Shown: positions 48,263 through 60,999 of the stretch, piece by piece
Layout of the letters: each line of letters starts with the position of its first letter
Numbering within the stretch: the stretch's first letter is position 1
Assembly: GCF_015832195.1 (NCBI RefSeq)
Contig: NC_052016.1
Location: 31,207,129 to 31,271,128 of the forward strand
Direction of reading: 5' to 3'
DNA length: 64,000 bases
Source of the DNA: Motacilla alba alba
Taxonomy: Eukaryota; Chordata; Aves; Passeriformes; Motacillidae
Made by a program: the position numbers and the translations under genes
The notes under the pieces: generated by a model
Told to the model about the DNA's origin: nothing
Seen by the model: the letters and a program-made list of their open reading frames with translations, nothing else
The model's database searches: none

Positions 48263-51200
48263 CTGGGTTTAGAGAGAGGCAGAAAACAATCCGTGAGTTT
48301 AGAGCAGCAAGTATTTGGAAAGGGGCCTGCACTGGTGACCTCTCCCTCTAGCCCCTCACTATTTCCATGTTTCTGTATTTCACAAACACTGAAGGCCACA
48401 TTTATTCCTGACACAGAGGGATTTGACAAAAACTTGGGTTCCTTGGGACCAGCTTTGTGAATGTATGGGGCTTCAGAAGTGGTCTGATGACAGACAAAAG
48501 CAAATAGCCACAACTTTGAGGCAAAGCCTCAGCTGCTTTAATCAGTTAGAATGAGGGCTGCTTTATTTCCATGCTACTACTGAGTTAATGGGGGGGAGCA
48601 GTGCATCTGGGGACCACAGCAGGTCGCAGGCACACCAGACTCCTGGCTTCTCTACCTAACTGTATGAACTGGTTCCTCTGCAGCTCCTTGCCTCAGTTTC
48701 CCCTTCTGTAATCAGAATTAAGAGGTTCTGCATGTATGGAAACTTAGGATTGTTCCAGCCTTGTAATAGTAAAACAAAGGAAAATGAAAAGCAAAGGTAT
48801 TGGCTGTTGCTCCCTCTAGTAGGGCTTGTTGGCCACTGATTTTAAACACAAGGTAACAAAATATAGTAAATAAAACACTAACGTACATGGCTCTCAACAT
48901 CTGGGAGCATTACTCTAGATCCCTAAATGTCCCACTACTGTCTCTCCTGAGTTTGTGAAACAGTAACAGCTGAAGCTAAGGCCCAGCTTGTATTTCTTTT
49001 TTTAGTCTCCATATTGTATTAGGAGATTCTGTGCTCCTGGAAGTCCCAAACCATCACCCCTTGCACCCCACAGGCAGAATGGCTCTCACTCACCCAGGAC
49101 AATTGCCAGCATTTGTGTAGCCTTTCTCTCCCGCAGCTGGATCAGTCGGGGCTGCTGCTGGGCCAACCTCAAGCTGCTAATGGTTCTACCATTGCTGAGC
49201 CTCCGTACCTCCACTGCTGGCTTCGTGCTCCTCCTCCTCTCTTCCCACCTGCTGGTTTGGGTAGTCCCTGGTGCCTTGGTGAGGGATGCCTCGTGGCAGA
49301 AGCTTCGGTACCGCTGCAAGCTGAAGACAGCGAGCAACCTCCTTTTTGTAGATATCTCCTGGTCTGTGCATTTGAGCGAGAGACAGGGGGAAAAGGTGCC
49401 TTGGCATCTGTTTGGCAAAGCTTTCCTCTCCATATGTGCCTGCAAAAGATGATGCCACAGAGGATCTGGAAACCATCCAGACTGCTCATTGGGCCAGAGG
49501 ATGATGAGGGAAGTTGTAGGAGTTGTCCTTAGCCTCACTTGCCTCTCACATTGCACCATGTCCTCTGCACTGACCTGGGGGTTAACCAGCAGTTGACAAC
49601 ACTTTGCCTCCATCCCACTAAGGAGAAGCACGAGAACAGTAAGAGCAAGAATACCTGCTCTGCTAAGCTCCCATCTGTATTTTTGTGTTGGCCCTGCTCC
49701 CCTCAGCATCCCCACGCTTTTAATGTAGCTTCACTGTGCAAAAATGGGTAAAAGGAGTGGATATGCATGACCAGGTAATTCCTTTCAAACTGTTGTGCTG
49801 GTTCCTATGGTTGCAGATATTTCATCTAGAAAGGTCAGTGGAACAAATGTTGCATACACCATGAGTATTTTGACCTCTAAAGTCTGTCAGATGAAGAGGG
49901 TTTTTTATTTTAATAACAGATGTTAAAGCCTGTGAAGCCCTGAGAGTGAAGCTTCTTAGAGGAAAAATCAATAAATGAAGACATTAAAATCAATAAATGA
50001 AGAAATTATGCAAAAAATGAAGACTTATGCATGGCTGAAAAAACCCTGCTCTGAAGAAATTCTGAAGTAGGCTGTGCTCTTTTCTACTTGCCACTTCTAG
50101 AGGGCAGAGATACACAGGGAATATCCTCTTTCTTGGGGTCTGAAAAGGATTTAACTGGAGCTTCTGCACCACAAATATGGTTTATGAGCAAGGGATAGGG
50201 TGAAAACATGTCATGTCCCTCCTTATGCTTTCTGTTCTGTGTTTTAACCCTTTGGGGAGAAGAGATGATGTATTCCTCTCCTTTTTGACAGGTCCTACTG
50301 GGTTCATGTGGCTCTTACTTGGTGTGCATAACACGGTTTGGTGCTGGCGTTCTGGCTGCCCTGCCGGCTGAGGGTTCGCTTCTTTTGCCTCTGTCTGAGC
50401 ACGAGGTAAATCCGGACATAGAGCAGCAGGGTCACCATGAAGGGGAGGTAGAAGGACACCAAAGAGGAGTAGATGACAAAATTAGGGTTGGATATGGAAC
50501 AGACACTGGGATCCCCTGAGGAGGAGAAGAGAGAGATGAGTGGCTGAGCTGATTTCAGTTTAGTACAAGGAGGCTCTGGTGTGTTGGCAAAGGGAGACAA
50601 AAAGTGGCTGGGGGCAAAGGCAGTCTATGGAGTGCAGATTATGCTCTGGCTTACCCAATTACCTAAGTGATGCTTAAAATGAACCCAACACAGGGCCATC
50701 TAGCACTAGCCAGCATGCATCTGCCTGCTTTTCTGGCCAACAGCTCTGTTCTCTTCTCTCATGTCTATTCCCACCCTTTCTCCTGTTCCTGAGCTGTCTA
50801 GATGCAAAGTGTGCATTCACTCTTATCTGTCTGAACCAGGCAGAGGGGGGCAGCAGAAATTCCCACTCCCATCCCTTTCATGCCTTAAGCACTGCAGAGG
50901 ATGGATGGGGAGCAGAAACTTCTGCCTGTGGCTCAGTGGGAAGGAACGCTCCCCTGCTCCTCTTCCTCCAGGGAGATTGTGTTGCCCTAGTTAAGGGAAA
51001 GGAAAAAGACCAACCTACTTCCAAGGTGGAGGCCAAATTGTTTGCCCCCCTTAAGGGAGTAGTTAAGGAAGCAGACAGCCAGTTGGATAGGAAGGAGGTC
51101 TCCAACAAGCAATGCTAATATGCAATCCTTGCTGTTTAGAAATGTGTTCTGTATCAGAGTTGAAACTGTGCTTCTGAACCTGTTGATATCGGCAAGATGT

Positions 51201-54200
51201 CATTAAGAGTGTGTGTGTGTGTGTGTGTACTGTATGTGCTGCACATTTTGATCTGTGTGCTCAAAGTGATTATGTGATGGGAATCTGAAGATCTGGACAC
51301 CTTGATGGGCATTGATTTGGCAGTAGAGCAGGCAGATTTGCCCTTTAGAGCGACAGTCAGCGTCTGCCCGAGCAAATGGCAAGTTTGTAGACAAGAGCAC
51401 ACGGGGATTTTTCTCTCCCTTCATAGTGTGGTTTTCAATTCCTTAAAATTTCCTGTAACTTGGCGTATCTGCAGGACCCATGTTAAATGACCTGAACATA
51501 CACAGGGCAGCTCCACTGCCAACCCCTCCTGCGTGCTATTGTTCAGGATATCACCTACCTGTAGTATTGAAGCCAAAGAGGAGAGGGCATGACACTGCAA
51601 ATGCCAGCATCCAGACTATCACAATCATGAGAGAGACTCTCCTGCAGGAGCTCTGCCCAGTGCTGTACTGGTACTGAACTGGTTTCACCACTGCGGTGTA
51701 TCTGCAGACCAAACCAGCTCCGGGAAGAGGAGACAGAGGAAGGAGGGAGGGAAAGGACCAGGTTTTTAAAAGGAGAAGTGAAAGCAGCACAGGGAACATG
51801 ATGGTGAATGTGGTAAAGAAATAGAAGAGGAAAGTAGAGAAAATCAGATGATGGGATCAGCAATTTGTAGAAATGGTAATTGGGGCATTGGGGGGAGGAA
51901 CAGAGGAAATCAGAGTTAGTTGGCAGCAGTGCAGAGAAACGCTCAGCAGAATTCACAGCATGCGAAGCCACAAGGTTTGGGCTACCAGATGGATCAAGAA
52001 ACCCCAGGAAATCACTAACCCTCAAGGACCTAGAGTTATATGGGCACTGCTATGAAAGAGCACTCTCTGGAGTAACCATAAAGTACTAAACTCTGTCTCA
52101 GCTGCCTGGTCTGGTGTTAGCCTGACTGGCAGAGGGTTGCCCGGGGGCAGGTTGTCAAGGACCTTCAGTTGCTGGGGTGCCCCAGGAGATGCAGCTCAGC
52201 AGGGCAAGGATTTGGAAGGCACAGGAATCTCATCTTTAGGAGAGCCTGGGGGCTGTGTCTTGCAGACAGAGCCAAACTGAAATGGGGATACAGATTCCCA
52301 TGGAGGAACACCAGACCAAAGCAGCACTGAGAGCTGCCTTGCATTATTATCCTTGAACTGCACATTACAAAGGTACAGCACGCAGTATTTTTCCCTTCTC
52401 TCATTCCTTGGTCCCAGTAGGATCACATGTGCCAATGTTTTGGCTCCCAGCCCTCAGCACTGCTTAAAATAGGCTCAGTCTTAAAATGCAGAAAACCAGA
52501 GCAAAGCTCGAGATTACACAGCAATAATCTTCATCTCTCTCTGTGAATATGGCAGGATTTTGCTTGTTAAAGCTTCATGAGTGAGATCTCCAGAAGGAGA
52601 AACCCTCTTTGACACTCAGTGGGAGTTGGATGACCAATTATGGTTCCTGTCTTTAAAAAGCATGAGGATCTGGTTGACCATCTACTGGGTATGTTTTATT
52701 GCTTGTGTCTCCCTGCCCTCCAGTGCAGACCTCTTCTTGCACAATGTGAGCAGAGCCACATTAACAGCAGTAGTGGCAGGAACAGACCTTCAGGGGTTTG
52801 TTGTCCTGAGGACACCGATGCTGTCTGTGCTCACCCCACTTCTTTGTCCCTGCCCCACTGGGGCACAGGGCCGACCCCCCTATCCAGGCTGTCCCCCTGC
52901 ATGCTGCTGTGTCTCACCTGTCAATGCTGATGGCACAGAGGTTCAGAATGCTGGCTGTGCACATCATTACATCCATGGTGACGAAGATATCACAACAGAT
53001 ACGGCTGAACATCCAGACACCTCCGGTCACCTGCAACAGTGACACAAAACTGTCAGCCTTGCTCTGCACCAGGTCCTGACAAGTTATGTGTGAGGAGCTG
53101 CTCTCCTCCAAGTATCTCAGCAGCTGGAGGAGCTCAACAGTGATGTGCAGAGGGAAACTGAGGCAACTGTGTTGTGTGCAAGATAACACAGCAGTAGGTT
53201 GTGAAGAAGGAGCCTCAGTTAAATTTCAATCCTTTATGTGCTCTTGCAGAGGGAGGCAGGGAGAAGAAACAGCAGCTATCCCTTCACTCAAGGCCTAGCA
53301 TGAAAAATTGATTTAAATTTGCTATCACTGTATTTATGCTTTGATTAATGATTATCTGAGAAAATCTAAGGGCTGAAAGTCTTTCTCAGCTTAGCTGCCA
53401 GAGTGCTCTTGCAGGCAGCGAGCTGGAAAAGTGCTGCAAATTTTTTGCATTTATGTATGAAACTGAGATCTGAGACTGAGGCTTCTCAAAAACCTTATTT
53501 GAATTCTTATCTCAGTTACAGATTTTGATTATTAGATCTGAGTGAGATCTCACAGGCTACTCAGATAAAGGGGCTTGAGTTGCTACCAAGCTGTTCTGGT
53601 TGTTTTGCATTTTTAATCTGAAGTGTGTGGTTGTGAAAGCTCAGCCGCAGCCAGTCTTAGCGATGGAGAGAAGTGGGTTTTGGAGCAGGCACCAAGTTCT
53701 TGACAACGACCTTTCTGATTGACAAGCATGTTCCAAGCACTGTGTGGCCCTGCTGTCCTTGGGGTTGGGATGACAGCCTGATTCTGGGAGAGGTGGTCTG
53801 CCTCAGTGCCCACTCCTTGAAGGAGATGGAGGGCAGGCTGCCTCCTTGTTCAGCTGCAAACAAACCCAGTCCTGTGCTGAATGGGGGAGTAGGAGAGAAA
53901 AAAGGGGGAAAGTCCATGCTTGGGAGAGAGCCTGGATTTTAGCCTTCAGCCCTGTAGATCCTGCTGTTTCAGCTGGGTCCTGGGAAGCAGTCAGAAACTG
54001 CCACTAGTTTCTGGTCTCTCTGCTCATATTTAGACAACATCTGGAATACTGCACCTGGTTTTGAGGCATCAGTAGAGGAAAAAACATTGATAAACAGGAC
54101 TGAGTCCAGTGGAGAGCCACCAAAACAATCCACAGGGGCCGGGGCAGCTCTGAGGACCAGCTAAGGGAGCAGGACTTTTTCAGTCTGGAAAAGAGATGGC

Positions 54201-57200
54201 TTTGAGGGGTGGGAGACTAACAGCTCTCTGGTGCCTAGTGGGAGGTTATTGAAAAGGCTGAAGGCAAGTTGCTAAGAAGATGGAGCTGGGTTTTTCACAG
54301 CAGTGGTGTGGTGGGAGGACAAGAGGCAACAGGAATGAGCTGGAAGAAAGGTGCAAACTGGTTATGAAGGTTACTTTCCTGACTAAAGGGACAGTGGAGC
54401 CAGTTGCTTGGTAAGTCTGTGCAGGATCCATCCTTGGAGCTTTTCAAAACCCGTTCAAAAATACCCATCCCAGACCATACTGGAGAGGGTGCCACAAGTA
54501 AGCTTGGCTTCTCAGGCCGTGGGCCAACCCTGCAAGTGTTGATGCCTAGGAAGGACGCAGCACCCTGCAGAGAAAAGCACTTGTACAAATACAAAATTCA
54601 TTCTGTGAGAATTGTTTAAGAAATAATCCTGAGAAATGAAAATGGTTTTGATAGTGGCAGCATTCCCACACATGGGCACAGAAACTTGCTGAGGTGAGCT
54701 GTGTCTTTAGAGTGTTCTCTGCTGGACCCAGCTGCTACATTTCAGAAATCAGGTATTGAATGAAGCAGTCTTCCATTAGACCCTCTGACCCTGAATGAAT
54801 GCAGGGGAGGGAAATGGGAACTGGCTTGCAGAATGCAGAAGGGAACTGTGCTTTCTTCTCCAGTTCTCTTCATAATGGTGGTGCTCCTTTGTTTTCTTAT
54901 TAAAAAGTAAGTGAAGGGGGAAAAGTCAAACCAAAACCATTGAGATTTTCTACACAGTTAGGTGAGCTACAAGACATGCAGTCTGAAGGCTGTCCATCTG
55001 AGATTAGGGACCTTAATAGGTGGGTTCAGCTCCGAAAGAAACACTACACTGGTTTTACTTTAGTTTCAGATTTTGAGATCTGCTTGACCACCTCAAAATA
55101 TATTTAAAAATTGCTGGAAGCCTTTGCAATGGGACCCAGTAAGGGATGTTTCTGCAGTTTGAGGTAAAAAGCAATGCAGTTTCTGTGTGAGCTGTGGAGT
55201 ATGAAGAATATTTCACCAAGCCAGTGGCAGGTGTTCACATGAAAGCCAGCTGCTGCTAACACAGCAGATGAACAAGCACTTAACTGAGGGAGTTTCCAAG
55301 GTCCTGAGCATGTTAAAATGCTGAGCTCAAGAATGTGAACCATTAAAACTGAAGAAGGTTTTGGTGGGGATGGCTCAGAAGTGAGCCCTCTCAGGATGAC
55401 GCTATCAGATCATACCACGTGCATACTAGACTGTAGCTCGTGTAAGAAGATGCTTGATAGATCAAAATATTTGGGCTGAAAACCTGTTCTCAGTCCACCT
55501 GCCACTTCTGAAATGGGGAGTGGCTCTGCTGGAGTTGGTGAAGTAGTTAATATTTACCTGTGGGGTATACGAACCCAGAATTTATTCCAGAATTTAACAA
55601 TTAAAAGAAGCCTTTTTATTATATGCCTAGTTCAAAATTTTTAAAAATCTATTTCTGCTCTTCCTTTTATTGCTCTGTTCTAATCATCTTTGCTACAACA
55701 GCTAGAACCTGCTAGTCTGCATTCCTGGTTTTTATGTGCTGGCAGGGTACTTCTTCTTTATCCCTCTGGTGCTTTTTGTCCAGGAATCTCAAAGGATATC
55801 CCAGGTATTAATTTAATGAATCCTCACATCTGCCTCGGTGAGGTGGATGGTCAAATATTAATCTCTTACAGCTGATGAGAGCAAACCACAGAGAGATGAG
55901 CTGATACAATCTCTCATTACCACTCAGTGATTATGCAGCAGAAGAGCAGAAGAGTATCCCGGGTGAAATCCTGGCTCTATCAAACACAATGCTCAAGATC
56001 CCTACAGACTATTCAGATCAGGTTTTCACCTTATCTTCCTGGACAACTAGTCTGCTTTATCTACAGAATTGTGGTGTTATTATTTTTAACTTCCAGACTC
56101 TATAAGAAGCTTTCCAGTTTATGAATGCCCAATGATTACTTTTTAAACTTAAGCTTATCCACCACTCTCCTGAATTCTTAAAATAAACAACCGAATCTCC
56201 ACAATTCAGATACGAATGGTGATGCTGCATTGAGGAGCACATGGATGGGAAAGTAGGAAACCAAGCTGCACCAGGAAATGGCAGGCATGAAAGTAGTGGT
56301 GCATCTGAGCAGGCTCCCTGAAGGGTTTTGTGCTTGAGAGCTGATGCTTGGGGCTGCTGCTAGCTCCTGCAGCCGTGAGATGGCTGCTCATGGGTTTGCA
56401 CAGTGGGAGTACAGAGAGCACTCGTGTGGTCAGGACTGCTGAGCTGCAGTAACTCAGCTCTGTCCTCCCTCTGACACCAGTCCAGTACAGCTCCTGGAGC
56501 TCACAGAGCAGCTTAGGTCTCCTGCTACTGTGTGAGACAAGATGAGGAGACAGTGTGACTCCCACACAGTCTCAGCAGATTAGATCTCTGTGACAACATT
56601 CTCCTGAAGCTTTCTGCCCCTTTGGAGATAGAACTGGATGTTGTGAGAAGACTGAGGAGGGTGTTCCCAGCCATGCTTCTGCATGTCCTCCTCCATCTAC
56701 ACGCAATGACTACATGGCATGATGGTGTTTAATGCCCTCAAACTCCAGTGGGGGGGATACCCTGATGCCACTGTCCTGGAAAACTTGGTGAGCTTCAGCA
56801 GCCACAGCACAGGGATCAGTAAAGAAGAGGGCAGCAGTATTGGTGTGTCAGACCTACATGTTGGCCCCCAAAAAGACTGCTAGACACACTGCTGAATAGC
56901 ACTTCTGTGCCAGAAACCTCCTTAAGAGGAGATTAGATTTTGAGGCTATAAAATGTTCCTGTTGCTGCTTTGTCACAGCCTTCCTAAAAGATTTCTCAGA
57001 AAGAGACAGTTCTGGTTTGCATGACTGATAAAATAACATATTTCATGAACACTGATGACTCTAAAAATTGAGTGTAAAGCACAAACTTCACAAGCAGCAT
57101 TTAAATCTGAGGCATTCATCCACCTTAAGCTTCTCCATAAATAAGGGCCAGTTCTGAAGTCTGGTTTGGCAAACCTTCAGTAGATGAATAGGTATTCTAC

Positions 57201-58290
57201 AGAGTTTTAGGGACTGAATGGTATTTTGGCAATTTCCAAGCTCATGGTGTATAGAAGCATGATGCCATTTCTGCTTCATTGATGGCATCACTGATCCATA
57301 AACAGCAGCAAATATTGAAAAAACTTTGGGGGTTTCTGGACTGTTTTTTAAATCTTAGTCTTGCTGGAGTCCTACAGCCCAGTTCTATAGGAAGTCCTGT
57401 GTAATGCTAGGATTGGTAGTTTTGGTTTGGGATGTATATGAGTTCTTTTCTTTGTTGTTTGGATGACTTTTGCAGCAGCTGCTTTGATTATCCAAGCTCC
57501 ACAGATGGAAATTAGTCTTGAATGGGTCTACAAACACAACTAGGAAATGGACCTAATGTTGTGCTCACAAATCATGACCAAGGCATTGTATGGGGCAGAG
57601 GCTGCTCCACAGATGTGCCTCAGTCCCACCCTGTCCACAGCAAGAGTGAGTGCCAAGTATTTTCTAAAGCAAAGCATAATGTGATTTCATTAAGGATTGG
57701 AATGCACTTGAGCTGATAGACTATTCCAGGCTGAAATAAAACTTGACTTTTAATATTTTTTAGTTGCAATCAAACTGAAGAGTCTAATTCTATCTTGCTG
57801 GGATGGCTTCCCACACACACACACACACACACTCTTATACCTTTTTTTTTTAATAATGCCATGTAGCACACCCAAGCAGTACACAGCCTGCAGGACAGCT
57901 CCAGGGCTGTTCCACACGGGTCAGTCTAAACGTTGCTACCGCCTTCATTAGGAACACGCATGCAGTGGTGTGGTTAAATTCTGCTGATCATTCCTGAGAG
58001 GTACTCACCTCCAAGTACACCATCCATGGCATCACCAAAGTAGCCACCAGCAAATCTGCCACTGCCAGACTCACCACAAGGTAGTTGGTTGTGGTTTGCA
58101 AGGTGCGTTCCCTCAGCACAGCCAAGCAGACCAGCACGTTCCCAAAGATGATGGCCAGAATCAGGATGCAGTAGCAGAGGGCATAGTAGGCGTGTGACTG
58201 GGGCAGCTCAGGCTCTGTGGTGCTGTTTGCCCCACAGGGAATGGGGTCTGTTGCGTTAAAATGGCTGCCCGCTCTGGTGAAGAGGGCCAT
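48066..58290 (-). CDS. DRD3: DRD3, dopamine receptor D3, 6 coding exons
   Basis: Coding exons are 58290-58009, 53030-52918, 51701-51559, 50515-50319, 49439-49094 and 48262-48066, giving 425 residues (398 if the internal acceptor at 49358 is used; human 400). It is a class A GPCR coupled to Gi/o that lowers cAMP in dopaminergic targets. Seen: N-glycosylation sites N12 (NAT) and N22 (NST); N51 (1.50) and D79 (2.50); C107-C185 disulfide; amine-binding D114 in TM3; DRY at 131-133; TM5 serines S196, S197 and S200; CWLP at 366-369 in TM6; NPIIY at 404-408; and a C-terminal CysCys, likely palmitoylated and matching the short D2/D3 tail. D3 rather than D2 or D4 is called from the [15 protein letters not shown] start, the intron pattern and synteny. 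The third loop is long, as expected for a Gi-coupled receptor. Confidence 0.97.
49094..49439 (-). CDS. DRD3: DRD3 coding exon 5 (third intracellular loop)
   Basis: The acceptor cttttgcag gives an exon starting [13 protein letters not shown] second acceptor in the same phase (gaccag|GAGATA, start 49358) drops 27 residues and would restore the mammalian length. Conserved parts are [20 protein letters not shown] and REKATQ-like [14 protein letters not shown] entering TM6. Donor CTGG|gtgagt, phase 1. Confidence 0.85.
50319..50515 (-). CDS. DRD3: DRD3 coding exon 4
   Basis: Acceptor tcctcag|GGGATCC, donor CACCAA|gtaaga. It encodes [20 protein letters not shown] (second extracellular loop and TM5) and the basic start of loop 3 ([12 protein letters not shown]). 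Exit phase 0. Confidence 0.97.
51208..51228. repeat. (GT)n microsatellite in DRD3 intron
   Basis: About ten GT units in the intron between DRD3 coding exons 3 and 4. Confidence 0.95.
51559..51701 (-). CDS. DRD3: DRD3 coding exon 3
   Basis: Acceptor gtctgcag|ATACACC, donor ACAG|gtaggt. It encodes [17 protein letters not shown], the second intracellular loop and TM4 ([18 protein letters not shown]). Exit phase 1. Confidence 0.97.
52918..53030 (-). CDS. DRD3: DRD3 coding exon 2
   Basis: Acceptor gttgcag|GTGACC, donor GACAG|gtgaga. It encodes [20 protein letters not shown] through AISID-R, TM3 with ligand-binding D114 and the start of DRY. Exit phase 2. Confidence 0.97.
54030..54480 (+). mobile_element. 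CR1 fragment in DRD3 intron
   Basis: CR1 phrases are GGAATACTGCACCTGGTTTT, ACATTGATAAACAGGACTGA, TTTTTCAGTCTGGAAAAGAG, GTGGTGGGAGGACAAGAGGC and ATCCATCCTTGGAGCTTTTC. It is old and gapped. It lies about 1 kb upstream (in the DRD3 sense) of coding exon 2 and is antisense to DRD3. Confidence 0.8.
57811..57832. repeat. (CA)n microsatellite in DRD3 intron
   Basis: About eleven CA units, about 180 bp into the intron after DRD3 coding exon 1. Confidence 0.95.
58009..58290 (-). CDS. DRD3: DRD3 coding exon 1
   Basis: The acceptor ctttgcag lies 10 nt upstream of ATG (exon begins at 58300), so a noncoding exon must precede it. It encodes the extracellular N-terminus, TM1 and TM2 ([20 protein letters not shown]). 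Donor TTGGAG|gtgagt, phase 0. Confidence 0.97.
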
Positions 58291-60139
58291 GGGGCTGCCA
58301 CTGCAAAGAGAAAGAAAGGACAGAAAATCAGAGCTCTGCAATGACTGTGGAAAACAGTACCCCCTGTGGGTATTGGTATGATTTTTATACTTTCTGTATG
58401 AATTCTCCTTCAAGCCAATCAGAAAGGTATTTTTTCTGCTCATATACAGGCAGAGCGTTGCTTAAAGACTTGCTTGGCCTGTTCTGTTCTTCACTGAATC
58501 TAAACCAAGAGAAGAATGCAAGACTTCACCTCCTGTGTGCATGTGAAAGGTGGATCTTACCTACCAATGCAGCTGTTTGAAAAGTGGGCAATGGTTTTGA
58601 GAAGCACCAAAGTCACACCACAGTACAAGTCAGCTGGGCAAGAGTGCAGCCTGAAAGACAACAATTTGAAATGATGAACAAGACCCAGAACAGCTGCCCA
58701 AACATACTAGGACTTGGCCAAAATTTGGAACTTGTATCTTTTCTTCTGGGAAGTATCCTCTTCTTTCTCTTATCAAAAAATGTCTTCAATAACTTCACAC
58801 ATTAAAGTGCTTGGCAGCCTGGCAGCAAGCACCACCTGCAGAATTCCTCCTTTCCTGCAGCATGTCCCAAGCCCTGCCTGCCTTGTAAAGGGTTGACTGC
58901 TGGTGCTCTTCCCATTCCATCCATAGGGTGCTCTGTGTTTTCCATGCCTGGACAGAAGATATGCTTCCTGTGCTAAAAAGCAAACCAGCTTGATGTTTGG
59001 GATGAAATAATGGGAAGATGCTTGCAGAGTGCTCCGCATTTCTTTTTCTTACAACAGATTCAAGTCTTTTCTCAGTAACCTACCCTTCCTTGATTTAAGA
59101 GGAGGATCTTTTTCCAGAAATATGAAAGCTGCTGTACCGAGGTTGTTCCATGACATTTAATGGCTTGTATCTTCTTTTTCCTTTCCTACTGCTCCTGTTG
59201 CTGAACTCATCATCAGTATGACAGGTATGAAAAGCAAGGACAAAACATTGCAATACCAGTAGTATAAATATTACTCTGTTTCACCTCACCCCTTGAACAG
59301 CAGCATCTGTGATGCACAGCTGTGCAATGGGTATAAATTGCTCCAGGCCCTTGGAATATACTCATCCCTAAAACTGTTGCGACTCTCCCCTGATGCTTTG
59401 TAACTGGGAGAGGACAAGGATTGAATAAGATGGAAACTGAACTTCCCCATGTCTTCTGAGTGAACACAGATCACTCAGAACAGGAGTGAAACAATCTCTT
59501 AAGGCTTGTGCTTGCCTCCTCTATCTTTCTTCTGCCTGACCCTGACAAAGAAGTTAAACTTTCCACTGGATCACGAAGATCTCTTGTAGCATGAGTGCTG
59601 CTGCTGGGTCCAGGACTGTTCATAAAACAGTTGAGCTGCAGCCACCCAAAGACAGGATTCATTTTACTGTGTCCCTTGCACAGACACAGTTCCCACTCTG
59701 GGAATTCTGTATTATCTGGAGCCAGGAAAGGCTGGTACTGTAGTGCTGGAAAAAAGAGCTGCCTAGGTGATAAGCAAGGCCAGAACAGGGAATGAACAAA
59801 ACATCACCAATAATATACATAACCAGAAGGCGTAAGGCATCTCAACACACAGTTTGGCTGTGGGTTTCCCGTCTTGTCTTCTGTTTCTTATATTCATGAG
59901 CACTATTTCTGACTCTCACCCCAGTCAGTCTTCCCTGCCAAGATCCCTCCCAGCCCTGAAAGATCCCTCATCCCTGGACTTTGCTCAACACACCCCCCCC
60001 AACCCCAACCACCCAGTCCTGCTCACTCCACACCAGGCCAAGGTGCTGCCAATCCAGGCACGTACCAGTGTACCTGGATACCCTCAAAGAGGGGTGGCAG
60101 GACACCCACTACCCCGGCTAAAGGGGTGACAAACTGCCA

Positions 60140-60960
60140 TGGGGACAAGGGTCGCAGCCGTGGGGAAGAGCAGGGGGAGGGGAAAGCGGGGGGAAAGGGA
60201 CGCTCTTCCCGTGGGTCTCCCCTTCGGAGCGGTCCGGGTGCCTGTCCCGGCCCGCATGGCAGGTCCAGGTGAGGGAAAGGGTTGTGGGGTCCAGGTGTGG
60301 CGGTGGCTTTGGGTTCGTCTCCAGCTGCGGGTGCTGCTCCGCTCCCGCTGTTCCGCTGCTCCCGCACCCGAGGAGCAGCGGGAGCTGCGCCGCTCCCCGT
60401 GGTGCCCCCGGGCCCGGCTGCCGTGTGCCCCGGCGATGCCGCGGGAGGCCGGGGGCTAGGGAAAACCGGGCAGGGAGGGAGGCGCAGAGCTGCGGGAAAA
60501 GGGACTGCCGGCACCGGGCGGGGGGGGAGCGGGAGGCAGCAATCAGGACTTACCCCCGGCCCGTCGGGCCGTGCCGCCGCCGAGCAGAACTCGGTCCTGG
60601 TCCCCGGTCCCGTTGACTCCCGGCCCGACCCGCTGCCTCCCGCCGCCTTCCCGGCGCGGAGCCGCGGGGCGGGACCGGGCTGGCCACCTCCTCCCGCCCG
60701 CCCCCTGCCCCAGGACCCCGCGGTGCCCGGCGAGGGGGCAGCGGGGCCCGGGCTGCGCTCCTGGTGCTCTCCTCAGGGGCCCGAGAGGTTGCCCTTCTGC
60801 CAAAGGGGCGCGGCGGAAGGCGTCTGGGCGAAGTTTGGCGGCGGGGTCCGCAGCAAGGGCGTGCTTTGCTGAGGGATGGAGCTGCTCCTGCCTGGAGGCG
60901 AAGCGGGGAGCTGGGAGCCCGGGGCGCTGGTGCTGCGGCCGAGCGCGGGGAGATGCCTTG
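60140..60960. promoter_or_regulatory. CpG island, probable DRD3 promoter region
   Basis: A dense GC- and CpG-rich block about 1.9 kb upstream of the first DRD3 coding exon. It contains a strong minus-strand splice donor (gtaagt, 60553-60548), which suits a noncoding first exon of DRD3. The open frames in it on both strands are Pro/Arg/Gly-rich products of GC bias and are not called as genes. Confidence 0.7.
60554..60850 (-). other. DRD3: Candidate noncoding first exon of DRD3
   Basis: DRD3 coding exon 1 begins with an acceptor 10 nt before ATG, so a 5' noncoding exon is needed. The consensus-like donor GGGG|gtaagt ending at 60554 in the upstream CpG island is the best candidate. The 5' limit given is only approximate. 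Confidence 0.45.
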
Positions 60961-60999
60961 GCCGGAGCTGCTTGCCCAGCAGACAGAAAGTTGTCGCTT

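Noticed and set aside
49169..49489. Overlapping minus- and plus-strand frames around the DRD3 third-loop exon
   Set aside because: They are shadow frames; the D3 frame is identified by its match to the VRKLSNGR and KKATQMVAIVLG regions of the family.
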